DNA from: an uncultured Lachnospiraceae bacterium
GTDB taxonomy: Bacteria > Bacillota > Clostridia > Lachnospirales > Lachnospiraceae
DNA: 64,000 nt
Reading direction: 5' to 3'
Assembly: GCA_910578115.1 (NCBI GenBank)
Contig: CAJTPO010000006.1
Span: 73,379-137,378, forward strand
Positions 53,749 to 62,828 of this stretch are shown one piece after another; the stretch's first letter is position 1, and each line of letters starts with the position of its first letter. The translations under genes and the position numbers were made by a program. The notes beneath the pieces are model-generated. The model made no database searches, was not told the origin of the DNA, and worked only from the letters and a program-made list of their open reading frames with translations.

Positions 53749-53897
53749 CTGATGGTTGATTGTTGCTGTATAAAATCTGATAAGACCGCTTCTGCGCCTT
53801 TTATCATCTGACTCTATATTTAAACACATCTCTTCTGTAAAACTGGTTTCCGGGCTGGTCTATGGCACATGAAAATATTGAAATAGAATTATTTTCA

Positions 53898-53932
53898 TGA
53901 AAAAGCACACTTAAAGCGGTTTTTAAGTGTGC
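53898..53932 (-). terminator. Intrinsic terminator after the PIN cassette
   Basis: GCACACTTAAA (53905-53915) pairs with TTTAAGTGTGC (53922-53932), an 11-bp perfect stem, with five T following on the minus strand. Confidence 0.85.
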
Positions 53933-54020
53933 CTATACTCTTGTATTTTCTTTTGGCTGTACTGCCGCCAGCAATAACCTTCTGTATCACCCTTCTGCCC
54001 ATAACCTGTCTGGAAATATT

Positions 54021-54206
54021 TTATGCTTTCATGGGCTTCCGTTTCTTCATGGCCTCCAAAAGGTCTGCTGCCCCGGCTTTTGTGTCTGCCACGATCTCCG
54101 CCGGTGTCATATGTTCATATCTTGCCGCATTGTATTCACGTATTTTCCGGATATCATCCAGGTCAAAACGTTCACTGACCTCAGGTTCTTTTATCATCAC
54201 TGCCAT
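54021..54206 (-). CDS. Small antitoxin-like protein next to PIN toxin
   Basis: A 61-residue protein that starts inside the 3' end of the PIN gene (26-bp overlap) with AGAGGA before the ATG. The segment IREYNAARYEHMTPAEIVADTKAGAADLL resembles small helical proteins paired with PIN toxins. It ends in a basic tail. It may neutralise the PIN protein. Confidence 0.55.
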   Translation of the reverse strand: MAVMIKEPEVSERFDLDDIRKIREYNAARYEHMTPAEIVADTKAGAADLLEAMKKRKPMKA

Positions 54207-54687
54207 AGTCCTCTTCCTCCTCTTCCAATAATGCTGATGGCGGGTATATCATCAAATCTTTATAGCCCTCATATGTGGTGATGGCTTTTATGCCCCGGAT
54301 CGTCTTCACATTGACGATGTGCTTAAAATTCCATGATATGATGAAATCGCATCCTGCAAGGATCGCCGCCGCTATATGCCGGCAGTCATCATAGCTTTTC
54401 CGCTTCAGGAATCCGAAGTCAATGAATTTCTCCGCAAGCTCCACCGTACCTTCATCTGTCTCAATTATATTATACTCTATCTGGTCTAAATAATCCAACA
54501 GGGTTTCCCGTTTTTCCCTGCTGCACTGGTTAATCTCATACACCACCACATCAGAAATGTATACCTCATACTTCCCTTCTTTGAAAAGTTCCCAGATCTC
54601 CTGTGTTTCTTTCATCCTTTCGGGCGCATCCTGCTGGTCAAGGTAACTGATCACAGATGTGTCCAGATATATCTTTATCTTATTCAT
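54181..54687 (-). CDS. PIN domain ribonuclease-like toxin
   Basis: A 168-residue PIN protein. Acidic active-site residues can be seen: Asp in IYLDTSVISYL, Glu in VVVYEINQC, Asp in SYDDCRHIAAAILAG and Asp in GCDFIISWNFKH. VapC-type PIN toxins cut RNA. The C-terminal 20 residues are acidic (LLEEEEEDYGSDD). It sits between two small genes inside the transfer operon and could act in ICE maintenance. Confidence 0.82.
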   Translation of the reverse strand: MNKIKIYLDTSVISYLDQQDAPERMKETQEIWELFKEGKYEVYISDVVVYEINQCSREKRETLLDYLDQIEYNIIETDEGTVELAEKFIDFGFLKRKSYDDCRHIAAAILAGCDFIISWNFKHIVNVKTIRGIKAITTYEGYKDLMIYPPSALLEEEEEDYGSDDKRT

Positions 54688-54748
54688 ATGGCATCTCCTC
54701 CCGGCTGATATTGTTTTATCGTGTATACTTCAAGTAATTTCCAGATTT

Positions 54749-54922
54749 CTACAGTTTCATCCTGTACCCCCTGCTGTTAAATATATCCCATATTTCTTCC
54801 CTGGTGATCTCACCTCGCTTTTCCTTTTCCAGCAGTTCCTTCATTTCCGGCGCGGGTTCAAGACCGTCTATTTTTATTTCGCCAATATCGTAAACTCTTC
54901 TTCCCTTTCCCATAGATGTCAT
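54749..54922 (-). CDS. Small protein upstream of the PIN toxin
   Basis: A 57-residue protein from ATG 54922 with AGGGGA upstream. It reads MTSMGKGRRVYDIGEIKIDG, then a charged helix PEMKELLEKEKRGEITREE ending RGYRMKL. It is too short for most gene callers. Its place in front of the PIN gene (61 bp gap) suggests an antitoxin or regulator of the cassette; the family is not recognised. Confidence 0.55.
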   Translation of the reverse strand: MTSMGKGRRVYDIGEIKIDGLEPAPEMKELLEKEKRGEITREEIWDIFNSRGYRMKL

Positions 54923-54999
54923 ACACGCTTTTCCCCTTTCATGTTTCCTGCTGCAAGCATATCATATTTTCCCCATTTGTTCTACGGTAAAATATTGAT

Positions 55000-55437
55000 T
55001 TATGCTTTCTTTTTAAATAAGCACCTTATCCTGCTCTTTACTTTCTCCCTCCGCATCCGTTTCCGTTCCTCTTTTGCTTTCCTTACTGCCGCCCTCTTTT
55101 CTGCTTCTTCCCTTTCTTTTATCTCCAACACCGTTTCCCGGTAGCCGCTGGATTGAAACACCAACGCCTTATTCCTGAAAATACTCCGCATATACCGGAT
55201 AAACACTTCCCGGAAACCCATGCCGTTGTAGGAATAAAAACCGCACAGTGCAATAGGTGCGACAATAGGAACCGCCACGTAACAGCTGAAGGTCAGCCCT
55301 ATCTTTTCATACAAAACAAATACAATGACGCATCCACTGCCAAGGGCAAGGATGGAAAAGGCAAGCTGCTTTGCAGAAAGCCCCATTGCCACGCTCTCCT
55401 GATATTTTTCTATGTCTTTGTTTATCTCAATGATCAA
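55000..55437 (-). CDS. PrgI family conjugation membrane protein
   Basis: A 145-residue protein with two transmembrane segments (about 25-70: LAFSILALGSGCVIVFVLY and CYVAVPIVAPIALCGFY), then MGFREVFIRYMRSIFRN and a Lys/Arg/Glu-rich cytoplasmic tail. This is the PrgI layout (PF12666), the VirB3-like partner normally directly before virB4. The start is TTG with GGAGAG upstream. Here the toxin cassette separates it from virB4. Confidence 0.88.
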   Translation of the reverse strand: MIIEINKDIEKYQESVAMGLSAKQLAFSILALGSGCVIVFVLYEKIGLTFSCYVAVPIVAPIALCGFYSYNGMGFREVFIRYMRSIFRNKALVFQSSGYRETVLEIKEREEAEKRAAVRKAKEERKRMRREKVKSRIRCLFKKKA

Positions 55438-55524
55438 TCTTCTCTCCTTCCTGCCGGGATGCGGCTAAATTTTGTAAAGCTTTGCCGCTCCCCGGTCTTG
55501 TCCTGTTTTTATGTTCCCATGTTA

Positions 55525-56367
55525 CTATAATCCCAACGCCCTGCCTGTCAGTGACTGTGCGCCTTTACATGCCCCTACCGTTAAGGCTATGGTAAAGGTG
55601 ATCTCACACAGGTAGATCAGCACCTGCGCCCAGTCCGCATAGCCCCCTGTAAAGGAGGGAAGCCCTGCGCTGATAAATGCGTTGCAGATAATGATTGCTA
55701 ACGCCATAGTGACTGCCTCCATCACAACGGATAAGAAATACTTAAAATACCTGACACAGGTACTGCTCACTGTCCGGTTTCCTGCAAGGGTGGAAAAGGC
55801 GATTGCCGCAAGCGGCACGATCACCATGATCTTCAAAAACCGGAAGTATACGGTGTAGATGATGAAAAACCCGCATATCAGTATGATAAGGGAAAGTATC
55901 ACTGACAGGATCAGGAACAGTAGGCTTGTTGCAAATCCAAGGTTTTCTATGACCTCCGCTTCCCCTGCCCCGATACCTGCCTGTGCCATGGTGGTATTCC
56001 CAAGGTGCCCCACCATAGCCCCGATACTGCTGAAAAATGCCTTTAAGATCGTCAGGTTGTTTGCCACAAGCCACTGCGCTATCCCAAGGCGTATCAGCAT
56101 ACGGAGCATTGCTTCCAAGCGGAACTCACTTTTGATATCCACACTCTCCGCACAGAAACCTACCACGAAGAACAGCACCACAAGACCGCTCCCCACTCCT
56201 ACAAATAAAGGCTGCAGGTTCTCCACTACCGCCCATGGGCCGCCGCCCTTGAAAGAGACCGGCGACTGCCCCAGCAGGGAGAACACAAGGCTGATCTGGT
56301 TGTTCCAGAAGCCAAGCACCATTTCCAGCAGGGCAAGGATGTCATCCCCTAACTTAAATATCTCCAT
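55525..56367 (-). CDS. VirB6/TrbL-like polytopic conjugation protein
   Basis: A 280-residue membrane protein with about six transmembrane segments (for example GSGLVVLFFVVGFCAE, LLFLILSVILSLIILICGFF). The Gly-rich start region PVSFKGGGPWAVV and the position between the Maff2 and PrgI genes fit the VirB6-like channel component of Firmicutes type IV systems. There is no signal peptide. GGGAGG lies upstream of the ATG. Confidence 0.82.
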   Translation of the reverse strand: MEIFKLGDDILALLEMVLGFWNNQISLVFSLLGQSPVSFKGGGPWAVVENLQPLFVGVGSGLVVLFFVVGFCAESVDIKSEFRLEAMLRMLIRLGIAQWLVANNLTILKAFFSSIGAMVGHLGNTTMAQAGIGAGEAEVIENLGFATSLLFLILSVILSLIILICGFFIIYTVYFRFLKIMVIVPLAAIAFSTLAGNRTVSSTCVRYFKYFLSVVMEAVTMALAIIICNAFISAGLPSFTGGYADWAQVLIYLCEITFTIALTVGACKGAQSLTGRALGL

Positions 56368-56381
56368 AAATCCGCCTCCCT

Positions 56382-56726
56382 TTAAAATCCAAGGAAAGTC
56401 ATCACTGCGGAAATGCCTGCCATGATAAGCCCTGCCACGATGCCTTTCAGTGCAGAATTCATGGAAGAGGAATCCTGCTGCTGGTATGCCTGTGCAAATT
56501 CCATGACGTTCTTTGCAAGGATGATCACGCCTACTGCCCCGATAATGGCAAGCACCAGCGTCTTTAGATTGTTGATGGGGTTAAGGACTTCCGATACCCC
56601 GGATGCATGGACAGGCAGGGCATACATGGATGCGGCTGTGATGATGCCTGCCGCCATGGGTACGATATGTTTCTTAAATCTGTTTTTCCTGCTGAATGTG
56701 GTTACGGTTATGTTTTCTCTTTTCAT
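56382..56726 (-). CDS. Maff2/VirB2-like small membrane protein
   Basis: A 114-residue protein with an N-terminal basic part, a hydrophobic segment ending ALPVHASG (possible signal cleavage), then two transmembrane helices (LKTLVLAIIGAVGVIILAKN and LKGIVAGLIMAGISAVMTFL). It fits the Maff2 family (PF12750) found in this place in clostridial ICEs and may be the pilin-like VirB2 counterpart. It is 15 bp upstream of the virB6-like gene. Confidence 0.8.
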   Translation of the reverse strand: MKRENITVTTFSRKNRFKKHIVPMAAGIITAASMYALPVHASGVSEVLNPINNLKTLVLAIIGAVGVIILAKNVMEFAQAYQQQDSSSMNSALKGIVAGLIMAGISAVMTFLGF

Positions 56727-56916
56727 AATGGTTGAATCCTTTCTTTATCAATAATTATCTGGTTATTGGCTGCTATATTTTTGTTCCATGGGCTGACTAA
56801 TTTTTTATATTCTGCCTTAGCTCAGGCTGGCTGGTTACTGTTTTGCTTTATCAGCTTTTGTGGGCTGGCTTTCGCTCTGTCTGAAATCTGGTAATTGCTT
56901 CTTTTATCTGTATCTT

Positions 56917-58743
56917 TTACTTTTCTGCTGATGTATTCCCAAGCCTTATCAGTTCTTCTGCGGTTATGGTGGTGATGATCACATTCCCATCTTCCCCCGC
57001 CTCTTTTTTCAGGCGTTCTGCTGTTTCTTTATCTATGATATCTATGCCCTTTTTCCTTTCCGGGTGGTGGATGTACCACTTCCCTTCCCCGTCACCGCTC
57101 CTTTTGAACATGGGATGCTTAAAGGTGTTGTACTTAAAATCTATCACCGGGTCACAGCCCCGGATCAGGACAATGCATTTTTTATTATCCAGTTTCCTCA
57201 CTTCATCGGGCGTCATAAGCTCACGCCCAAGGACATCATAATTCCGGCTGGAACTGCCACGCTTTCCCAGGGTCTCGCCGCTGCTGCGCTTGTCTATAGT
57301 GCTTTTCCCCAGCAATTCGCTGATGTACTTATGGCTTGACTGCTCATTGCCGCCAAGATAGACAAGGGTATCGGCATTGCCCGGTATGGTCTCCCACCCG
57401 TCCTTAAAAAGTTCCTTGATCTGTGCGATATTCTGCACCACGATCACGTTGGATATCTCCCTGCTCCGCATGGTGCTAAGAAAATTCAGGTAGGAATCGG
57501 GCAAGGGTGTGTTGTAAAATTCATCCATCAGGAGCGATACATGGATGGGGAGCCTGCCGCCATGCTTCGTGTCTGCCTGATAATAAAGCTCCTGCATCAA
57601 CTGTTCATAGAGCATCCCTACCAAAAATGCGTAGGATTTATCGGAATCCGGCGTGACAATGAATAAAGCCGTTTTTGTCTTTTTATCACTGTTTTTCCCT
57701 GTGCCTAATTCTCCGAAATGAAGTTCATCCATTTCTAACAGTTCCTTGATTGCTTCATTTTCAAGGAAAGCAAGCCTTGCATTTACGCTGATGATGATGC
57801 TCTTTACCGTATTATCCGCACCATCCATGACCTTCCTGTACTGGCGCACTGCCGGGTGGTCTTCCCCTAAAGGGCTGCTCCTTGCAAGAAGCTCCATGCG
57901 GCGGTCAAGCCTGCTGGGCTCATCTTTTTCCCTTTTTGCTTCTGCCAGCAATTCCAGTACGGACGCGATATTTTTCCTGCCCGGAGGCATCTCCATCCAC
58001 ACATAGTAGAATAATGCCTGTAGGAAAAGCTTTTCTGCGTTTTCCCAAAACGGGTCATTGCTGCTGCTCTTTTTCGGCGTTGTATTTTTTATCAGGTTTG
58101 TGATCAGTTTAAGCACGTCCGTCTCTGTCCTTATGTAGGAAAAGGGATTGTATTTATTGCTCTCCTTCGGGCTGATCAGGTTGAAAACCTTTATCTGGTA
58201 GCCGTTCGCTTTTAAAAAATTTCCTGCGCTCCCAAGCAGTTCCCCTTTTGGATCGGTGGCGGCAAAACTGCCCTGCATCTCCATGATGTTGCACTTGATG
58301 AGGAACATGCTCTTGCCTGCGCCGGAACCGCCGATACAGAAGATGTTGTTGTTGCGCATGGTCTTTCTTGTATTCATGGAAAGGCGCAGGTTCTGGGAGA
58401 GGATGCGGTGGTAATTATCCTTATCGCCCAGCTGTTTTGCCAGCATTGCCGCATCCGCCCACCTTGCCGAACCATGCTCCTTCCCGAAACGGTAATTCTT
58501 CCGGTTTGTTTTCTGCACCATGACAGATAAAAGTGCTGTGAAGAATACTGCTATCATGGTATAAGGGGTATATGCTGTCACTTTGATTTTTAGCGGATTC
58601 GCCATCTGCTCTTTAAGTGCCGGAACAAAAGAATACAGCGTCATGCCCGGCTGGATGATGCTGCCAAGGAAAAATCCCAGATAGATGCATCCGGCTATCA
58701 CTGTTCCATAAAAAAGACAGGTAAACACGTTAAATCTCTTCAA
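56917..58743 (-). CDS. VirD4-like coupling protein
   Basis: A 608-residue DNA-pumping ATPase that brings the relaxase-DNA complex to the channel. It has two N-terminal transmembrane segments, Walker A in CIGGSGAGKSMFLIKCN (about 136-143), TDPKGELLGSAG, and Walker B in VSLLMDEFYNTP. VVQNIAQIKELF follows. It is complete. 5 bp separate it from the preceding PcfB gene. The 190 bp after it (56727-56916) hold no gene. Confidence 0.93.
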   Translation of the reverse strand: MKRFNVFTCLFYGTVIAGCIYLGFFLGSIIQPGMTLYSFVPALKEQMANPLKIKVTAYTPYTMIAVFFTALLSVMVQKTNRKNYRFGKEHGSARWADAAMLAKQLGDKDNYHRILSQNLRLSMNTRKTMRNNNIFCIGGSGAGKSMFLIKCNIMEMQGSFAATDPKGELLGSAGNFLKANGYQIKVFNLISPKESNKYNPFSYIRTETDVLKLITNLIKNTTPKKSSSNDPFWENAEKLFLQALFYYVWMEMPPGRKNIASVLELLAEAKREKDEPSRLDRRMELLARSSPLGEDHPAVRQYRKVMDGADNTVKSIIISVNARLAFLENEAIKELLEMDELHFGELGTGKNSDKKTKTALFIVTPDSDKSYAFLVGMLYEQLMQELYYQADTKHGGRLPIHVSLLMDEFYNTPLPDSYLNFLSTMRSREISNVIVVQNIAQIKELFKDGWETIPGNADTLVYLGGNEQSSHKYISELLGKSTIDKRSSGETLGKRGSSSRNYDVLGRELMTPDEVRKLDNKKCIVLIRGCDPVIDFKYNTFKHPMFKRSGDGEGKWYIHHPERKKGIDIIDKETAERLKKEAGEDGNVIITTITAEELIRLGNTSAEK

Positions 58744-58747
58744 ATGC

Positions 58748-59839
58748 TCACCTGCCTTTCACCGGCTGTTTGATTTCTTTCTTGATAGTCCTTACTTTTT
58801 CTGCTGTATCTTTTGCAGTTTTCTCCGCCATATCTTTTGCCGGCTTCCCGGTTTCAGGCTGGGTGGTTCTATCTGCCCTGCTGCTTTCTTTGCTGTTTTC
58901 CCGGTCTCCCTGATCCCTCTCCCTTTCATCTGCCTTATGCTCCATGGCAGTGCGGATATTTGCATTGACAGTATCAAAGTAATTATGGAAGACTTCACTG
59001 CCTTTCATGGAAAACATTTCACTCCCATGCTCTGTATATACCTTCATTTCCTCTTTCTTCTTAAGGAACGCCAATGCTGTACGGCTCCCCTCCGGGAAAT
59101 AGAAGTCCTCTGCCGGGATTCGGATAAATTTACCGGTCTGCCTTGGGAGCCGCACCGTCACATAATCCTCTTTCTGTTCAGTGATCAATTTGCTTGTAAT
59201 AGTAATAGGGTCATATTCCCCGGACTGGTAGCGGTCTAAGATATTCAGCCTCTGGTCTAAGGGGATCGCCTCAATATCCTTCATCTTCAGGTATCCTGTC
59301 TCCATCCATGGCAGTTTCTGATCCTGCCCCCTGCTGGCTGTATTTTTCTGCATAGCTCCTGTTTCCTTTCCTGCTCCTTTTTCCGCTGCCCTGCCCTTCA
59401 TTTCTTCATAAAATTTATCTATATCCCTGCCGGAAGTGTCCTGGAAATATTCCTCCAATCCAATGACCTGCCCGACTTTCAGCTTTTCAATCAGGGCATT
59501 CATACGGGGGAGGGATTCTGCATGGAATACCATTTCCCTCATACCGTCTTTATTAAAATCCGGGAGCAGGGAGTAGAGGATTCCATATTTCTTTGCCATC
59601 GCTTCCACTTTTTTAAGCTGCTCCTGTGGGAACTTGAAAACGTGCATATCACCGCCACGCTTTAGGAGATTTTTCATGGAAGTTTTCCCTTCCATTTTTT
59701 CCTTTGCAAGGATTCCCATGAAAAGCTTCGCAAGCTGCTTCAACGGTTTTAAACCCACACCGGCAACACGAAGAAATAAGTCTGTGCCTTCAAACAATAT
59801 ATGGATGACCTGTACTGCATCCGTAATCTCACTGCTCAT
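58748..59839 (-). CDS. PcfB/DUF3801 family conjugation protein
   Basis: A 363-residue protein. The N-terminal 150 residues match PcfB/DUF3801 (GVGLKPLKQLAKLFMGIL, GGDMHVFKFPQEQLKKVE, KKYGILYSLLPDFN). PcfB of pCF10 works with the relaxase and coupling protein at the relaxosome. The C-terminal 100 residues are a charged low-complexity tail (Asp/Lys/Glu/Thr). It overlaps the preceding gene as ATGA. Confidence 0.83.
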   Translation of the reverse strand: MSSEITDAVQVIHILFEGTDLFLRVAGVGLKPLKQLAKLFMGILAKEKMEGKTSMKNLLKRGGDMHVFKFPQEQLKKVEAMAKKYGILYSLLPDFNKDGMREMVFHAESLPRMNALIEKLKVGQVIGLEEYFQDTSGRDIDKFYEEMKGRAAEKGAGKETGAMQKNTASRGQDQKLPWMETGYLKMKDIEAIPLDQRLNILDRYQSGEYDPITITSKLITEQKEDYVTVRLPRQTGKFIRIPAEDFYFPEGSRTALAFLKKKEEMKVYTEHGSEMFSMKGSEVFHNYFDTVNANIRTAMEHKADERERDQGDRENSKESSRADRTTQPETGKPAKDMAEKTAKDTAEKVRTIKKEIKQPVKGR

Positions 59840-60144
59840 CTGGAAGCCCCCTTCTCCTGCCCTTTGGACTGCTGCATTTCTTTCTGCTGCTGGTACTGGC
59901 GGTCTCTCACTGCCGCAAGTTCCTTTTCAAGATTCTGCATTGCCGCCTCCATAGCGTTCCCTGCTTCCTTTGCCTGTGCCGCCTGCCTGCATAGTTTACT
60001 AAGTATAGTATTTCTCTGCCCCGCTTTTTCCGTACTGCTGTCAGCTAAAAGGAAACTGTTAATTTCTATGGACTGCGCCAGCTTTTCACTTTTTCCCCTA
60101 AAATCCTCTGATGCATAGATAAATTCCTGCAACTGCTGTGTCAT
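59836..60144 (-). CDS. Small coiled-coil protein of the relaxosome operon
   Basis: A 102-residue helical protein that I do not recognise. Heptad-like stretches (NAMEAAMQNLEKELAAVRD) suggest a coiled coil, and the end is Gln/Lys-rich. It has ATGA overlaps with both neighbours, so translation is coupled across three genes. Confidence 0.65.
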   Translation of the reverse strand: MTQQLQEFIYASEDFRGKSEKLAQSIEINSFLLADSSTEKAGQRNTILSKLCRQAAQAKEAGNAMEAAMQNLEKELAAVRDRQYQQQKEMQQSKGQEKGASR

Positions 60145-61211
60145 TTTCCCTGCCCCCTTTCGTTTAATATCTTCATGGTCATGCGGAGTTCCCTGATCTT
60201 TTCTGCATCCATAGCCTTATCTGCAAGAAGAGCAAGCTGCCCTTCCGTAAGTCCGTCCTCAATGCCAAGGCGTATCTCCGCTATCTGACCGGCATCCAGT
60301 TCCCCGGCTAACTTTTCCAGTAAGCCTGCTTTCCTGCGGATGAATGGAAAACTGAATGAAGATAAGAAGCTGTCCTGCTTTTTATTTCCGGCTCCTCCTG
60401 CCTCCTGCCTCTGGCAGTTTTTTATTTCAGGGCTGCTGTCTGGCTTCTGTTTTTCCTGTATATTTCTGCTTTCCTGTGCTGCCTGCTTTTCCTGCAGCCC
60501 TGCCATGTATGACTTCTGTGCCAGCAACTGCTCATGGAGGTTTTTATTTTCCGCTTCCAGTTCCCTTAATCTCCTGACGGTTTCTTCCCGTTCCTCTAAA
60601 AGCCGCTCCGCATCCTCCCTTGCCTGCCGGAACTGCTCTTCCAGTTCCAGATAATAAGGATCAACTTCTGTATCTGCTCCCGTTCCCTTTTCCTGCACCG
60701 AAAAAATATCCGGCTTATCTTCCATGGCTTTCTTCAAATCCTCTATGAAGCTGTTCTGCCTTAAAAAACTCTCTTTCAGCTCCCTTACCGCTTCCGTAAT
60801 GAATTCCATCCTTTCCCCGATTTTCTCTGGCACTGCCTCCTTATTTTGCATGAGGGGAAGTATCTTCTCCCGTAGTTCTATGGGGAACATCCCATCCCGG
60901 TAGGCTGCCTGTAATTCTGGAAGAGGCACGCCTGACTTTAAGGCTTCCAGTAAAATGCGCCCTGATTCTTCCTGCCTGACAGCAGATAAAAATGCCGCTT
61001 CCTGTACACCGTAATCCTCTTTCATTGCGGTGAGCATATTTTTCATTATCCCTGCCGGAATAGCGGTGTCTTCAAAAAGCTGCAAATAATCTGTGCCAAT
61101 ACCATAGTCAATGGCATCCATGATCACTTTAAGCTGCTCTCCCCGGTATTCTTTTGACCTGAAATAAGAAAGTTTTTCCTGTTTCAATTTATCATTTAAA
61201 TCTTTTTCCAT
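60141..61211 (-). CDS. Coiled-coil protein of the relaxosome operon
   Basis: A 356-residue soluble protein without a recognised domain. The N-terminal 130 residues are helical repeats (IMDAIDYGIGTDYLQLFED, AALKSGVPLPELQAAY type). A long Glu/Arg/Leu coiled coil runs at about 190-250 (FRQAREDAERLLEEREETVRR). A similar helical motif returns at the end (IAEIRLGIEDGLTEGQLALLADKAM). It lies 21 bp after the relaxase and may be an accessory protein of it. Confidence 0.7.
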   Translation of the reverse strand: MEKDLNDKLKQEKLSYFRSKEYRGEQLKVIMDAIDYGIGTDYLQLFEDTAIPAGIMKNMLTAMKEDYGVQEAAFLSAVRQEESGRILLEALKSGVPLPELQAAYRDGMFPIELREKILPLMQNKEAVPEKIGERMEFITEAVRELKESFLRQNSFIEDLKKAMEDKPDIFSVQEKGTGADTEVDPYYLELEEQFRQAREDAERLLEEREETVRRLRELEAENKNLHEQLLAQKSYMAGLQEKQAAQESRNIQEKQKPDSSPEIKNCQRQEAGGAGNKKQDSFLSSFSFPFIRRKAGLLEKLAGELDAGQIAEIRLGIEDGLTEGQLALLADKAMDAEKIRELRMTMKILNERGQGK

Positions 61212-61232
61212 CTGTTTTCCTTCCTGTAATTG

Positions 61233-62780
61233 CTATCTTGCCTGTTCCGGCTGTTTCTTCCCATTATGGGCTGGCATTTCTGTCTGGACTGATCCTGTTT
61301 TTTCTGTATCACCCCCTTTCCCGGCGGAAATAGCTTTCCGTATACTATCTGTCTCTTTTATATTTTCCTTAGCTTTATGCGGTGTATTTATCTCCGGTAC
61401 TGTAATCTCCATTACCTGCGCTCTGCTTCTTCCTGAAAGAATACCGCTGATCAGGTTTTCTTCTTTTTTAAGTTCACGCTTTGCCTTTGCTACGGATGCA
61501 AGCTCCGTCTGATATGCCTCCTTCATTTCTGAAACCTGTTTTATCGTATATCCCTTCTGAACTAAAATTTCTGCCGCCTCCTTCCATTTCTCATAATTAG
61601 GGGCATAAAAAAGGCTTCCCTGTTTGTAATAGGAAGCACGTGTCTCATTCTCTTCAATTATCTTAAGCAGCGCAAGGGCACTCTTGTGTGGATACCGCCT
61701 TTTGTATATCTGATGCCTCACTTCGTCCAGATCGTCCATGCGGACATCAAGATCCTTTTTCCGTTTTTCTAATTCTTCTGCGGAGCGGATGCTGTGCCTG
61801 CACAGGTATAGGTATTGCGACTGCAGCTTTTCAAACTTTGCAGCTTCCTCCTTGTATCTCCACATCTGGCTGTAGGGCTTCCGCTTTAGCTGTCCGGTGC
61901 GGTACATTTTTGCAAGAAATGCCTTTTGGTATGATGTTGGCGGAATGTATCTTCGGTAATTTTTCCTGCACCCGATAATCCTTGGGGTACGGTTTTCCGT
62001 CCTGACAGTGTTACGCCGTATTCCCTTTTCTATCTGACCCTCAATGGATTCTTTTGTATAATATGCTGAAATATCTGTAAGCCGGATAAAACGCTTATCT
62101 CCCATAGGCTTCAAAAAAGCTGCTCCATTATTCTGCCTTATCTCATATCCTTTCAGTTCCATTAATTTCAGGAAATTTTCATAATTATTTGCAAAAGAAA
62201 TGGAATCCTTCACATCCAGGCTGATCTGGTGATTCCATTTAAAAATACCCTGCTTTGTTTTATCCCATTTCTTTGGCTCTTTTTCTGTACCTATCTCAAT
62301 ATCCTGTATGGAAAGACCGTACTCCTTACAGAGTTCATTGACAATGGGCTGGATTTCTTTTGCCCAATCGCCTTTTTCGTAGCGGTACTTCTTTCCGGTA
62401 CGCCATGACACGCTGTTGAAAAGAATGTGGCTGTGAACATGCTCTGTATTATCATGGGTGGCATACAGGCACTGGAAATCATCGCCAAAATATCTCTCTA
62501 CAAACTTCTGGGTGATCTCCATAGCAGTTTCCGGTCTTACTTCCTGCTTTTTGAAGGATATGATGAAATGGTAGCCCTGCCGCTTATCTATCTTTCCAAA
62601 CTTCCTTTTCGTGGCAAGCATTTCCTGCAGGGCGGTATCTGCGTTGCAGTTATGGCTTCCCACCAGTGCGCCTGCCTGCGTCTTTTCTTCGTCTGTAATA
62701 TAGGAAATGGCATTTGCAAGGTGCATAGCCATGTATCTTTTTCCTGTCTGGTGGATGCAGGATATTTTTGTGATTGCGAT
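61233..62780 (-). CDS. MOBP-type relaxase (AUC start)
   Basis: A 515-residue relaxase that would nick oriT and lead the strand into the recipient. The histidine motif is HDNTEHVHSHILFNSV, and KRQGYHFIISF lies before it. The C-terminal half is coiled and basic. Homologues open MAITK; here the in-frame sequence is AITKISCIHQTGKRY preceded by ATC at 62780, with GGAGG exactly 6 nt upstream. The next ATG (62732) lacks a ribosome-binding site and would remove the conserved first strand. AUC is therefore the likely start, or the ATG has been lost. Confidence 0.88.
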   Translation of the reverse strand: MAITKISCIHQTGKRYMAMHLANAISYITDEEKTQAGALVGSHNCNADTALQEMLATKRKFGKIDKRQGYHFIISFKKQEVRPETAMEITQKFVERYFGDDFQCLYATHDNTEHVHSHILFNSVSWRTGKKYRYEKGDWAKEIQPIVNELCKEYGLSIQDIEIGTEKEPKKWDKTKQGIFKWNHQISLDVKDSISFANNYENFLKLMELKGYEIRQNNGAAFLKPMGDKRFIRLTDISAYYTKESIEGQIEKGIRRNTVRTENRTPRIIGCRKNYRRYIPPTSYQKAFLAKMYRTGQLKRKPYSQMWRYKEEAAKFEKLQSQYLYLCRHSIRSAEELEKRKKDLDVRMDDLDEVRHQIYKRRYPHKSALALLKIIEENETRASYYKQGSLFYAPNYEKWKEAAEILVQKGYTIKQVSEMKEAYQTELASVAKAKRELKKEENLISGILSGRSRAQVMEITVPEINTPHKAKENIKETDSIRKAISAGKGGDTEKTGSVQTEMPAHNGKKQPEQAR

Positions 62781-62828
62781 TTTGAGCCTCCTTTCAATTT
62801 CCTAAATCGTATAGCCCTGCATTTCTAT

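Noticed and set aside
62588..62797. 69-codon frame in front of the relaxase
   Set aside because: A shifted frame of the relaxase 5' end; the relaxase frame itself shows the conserved N-terminus.
62781..62828. oriT next to the relaxase
   Set aside because: The 48-bp gap holds only the ribosome-binding site; no inverted repeat or nick-site motif is visible, so oriT is probably further right.
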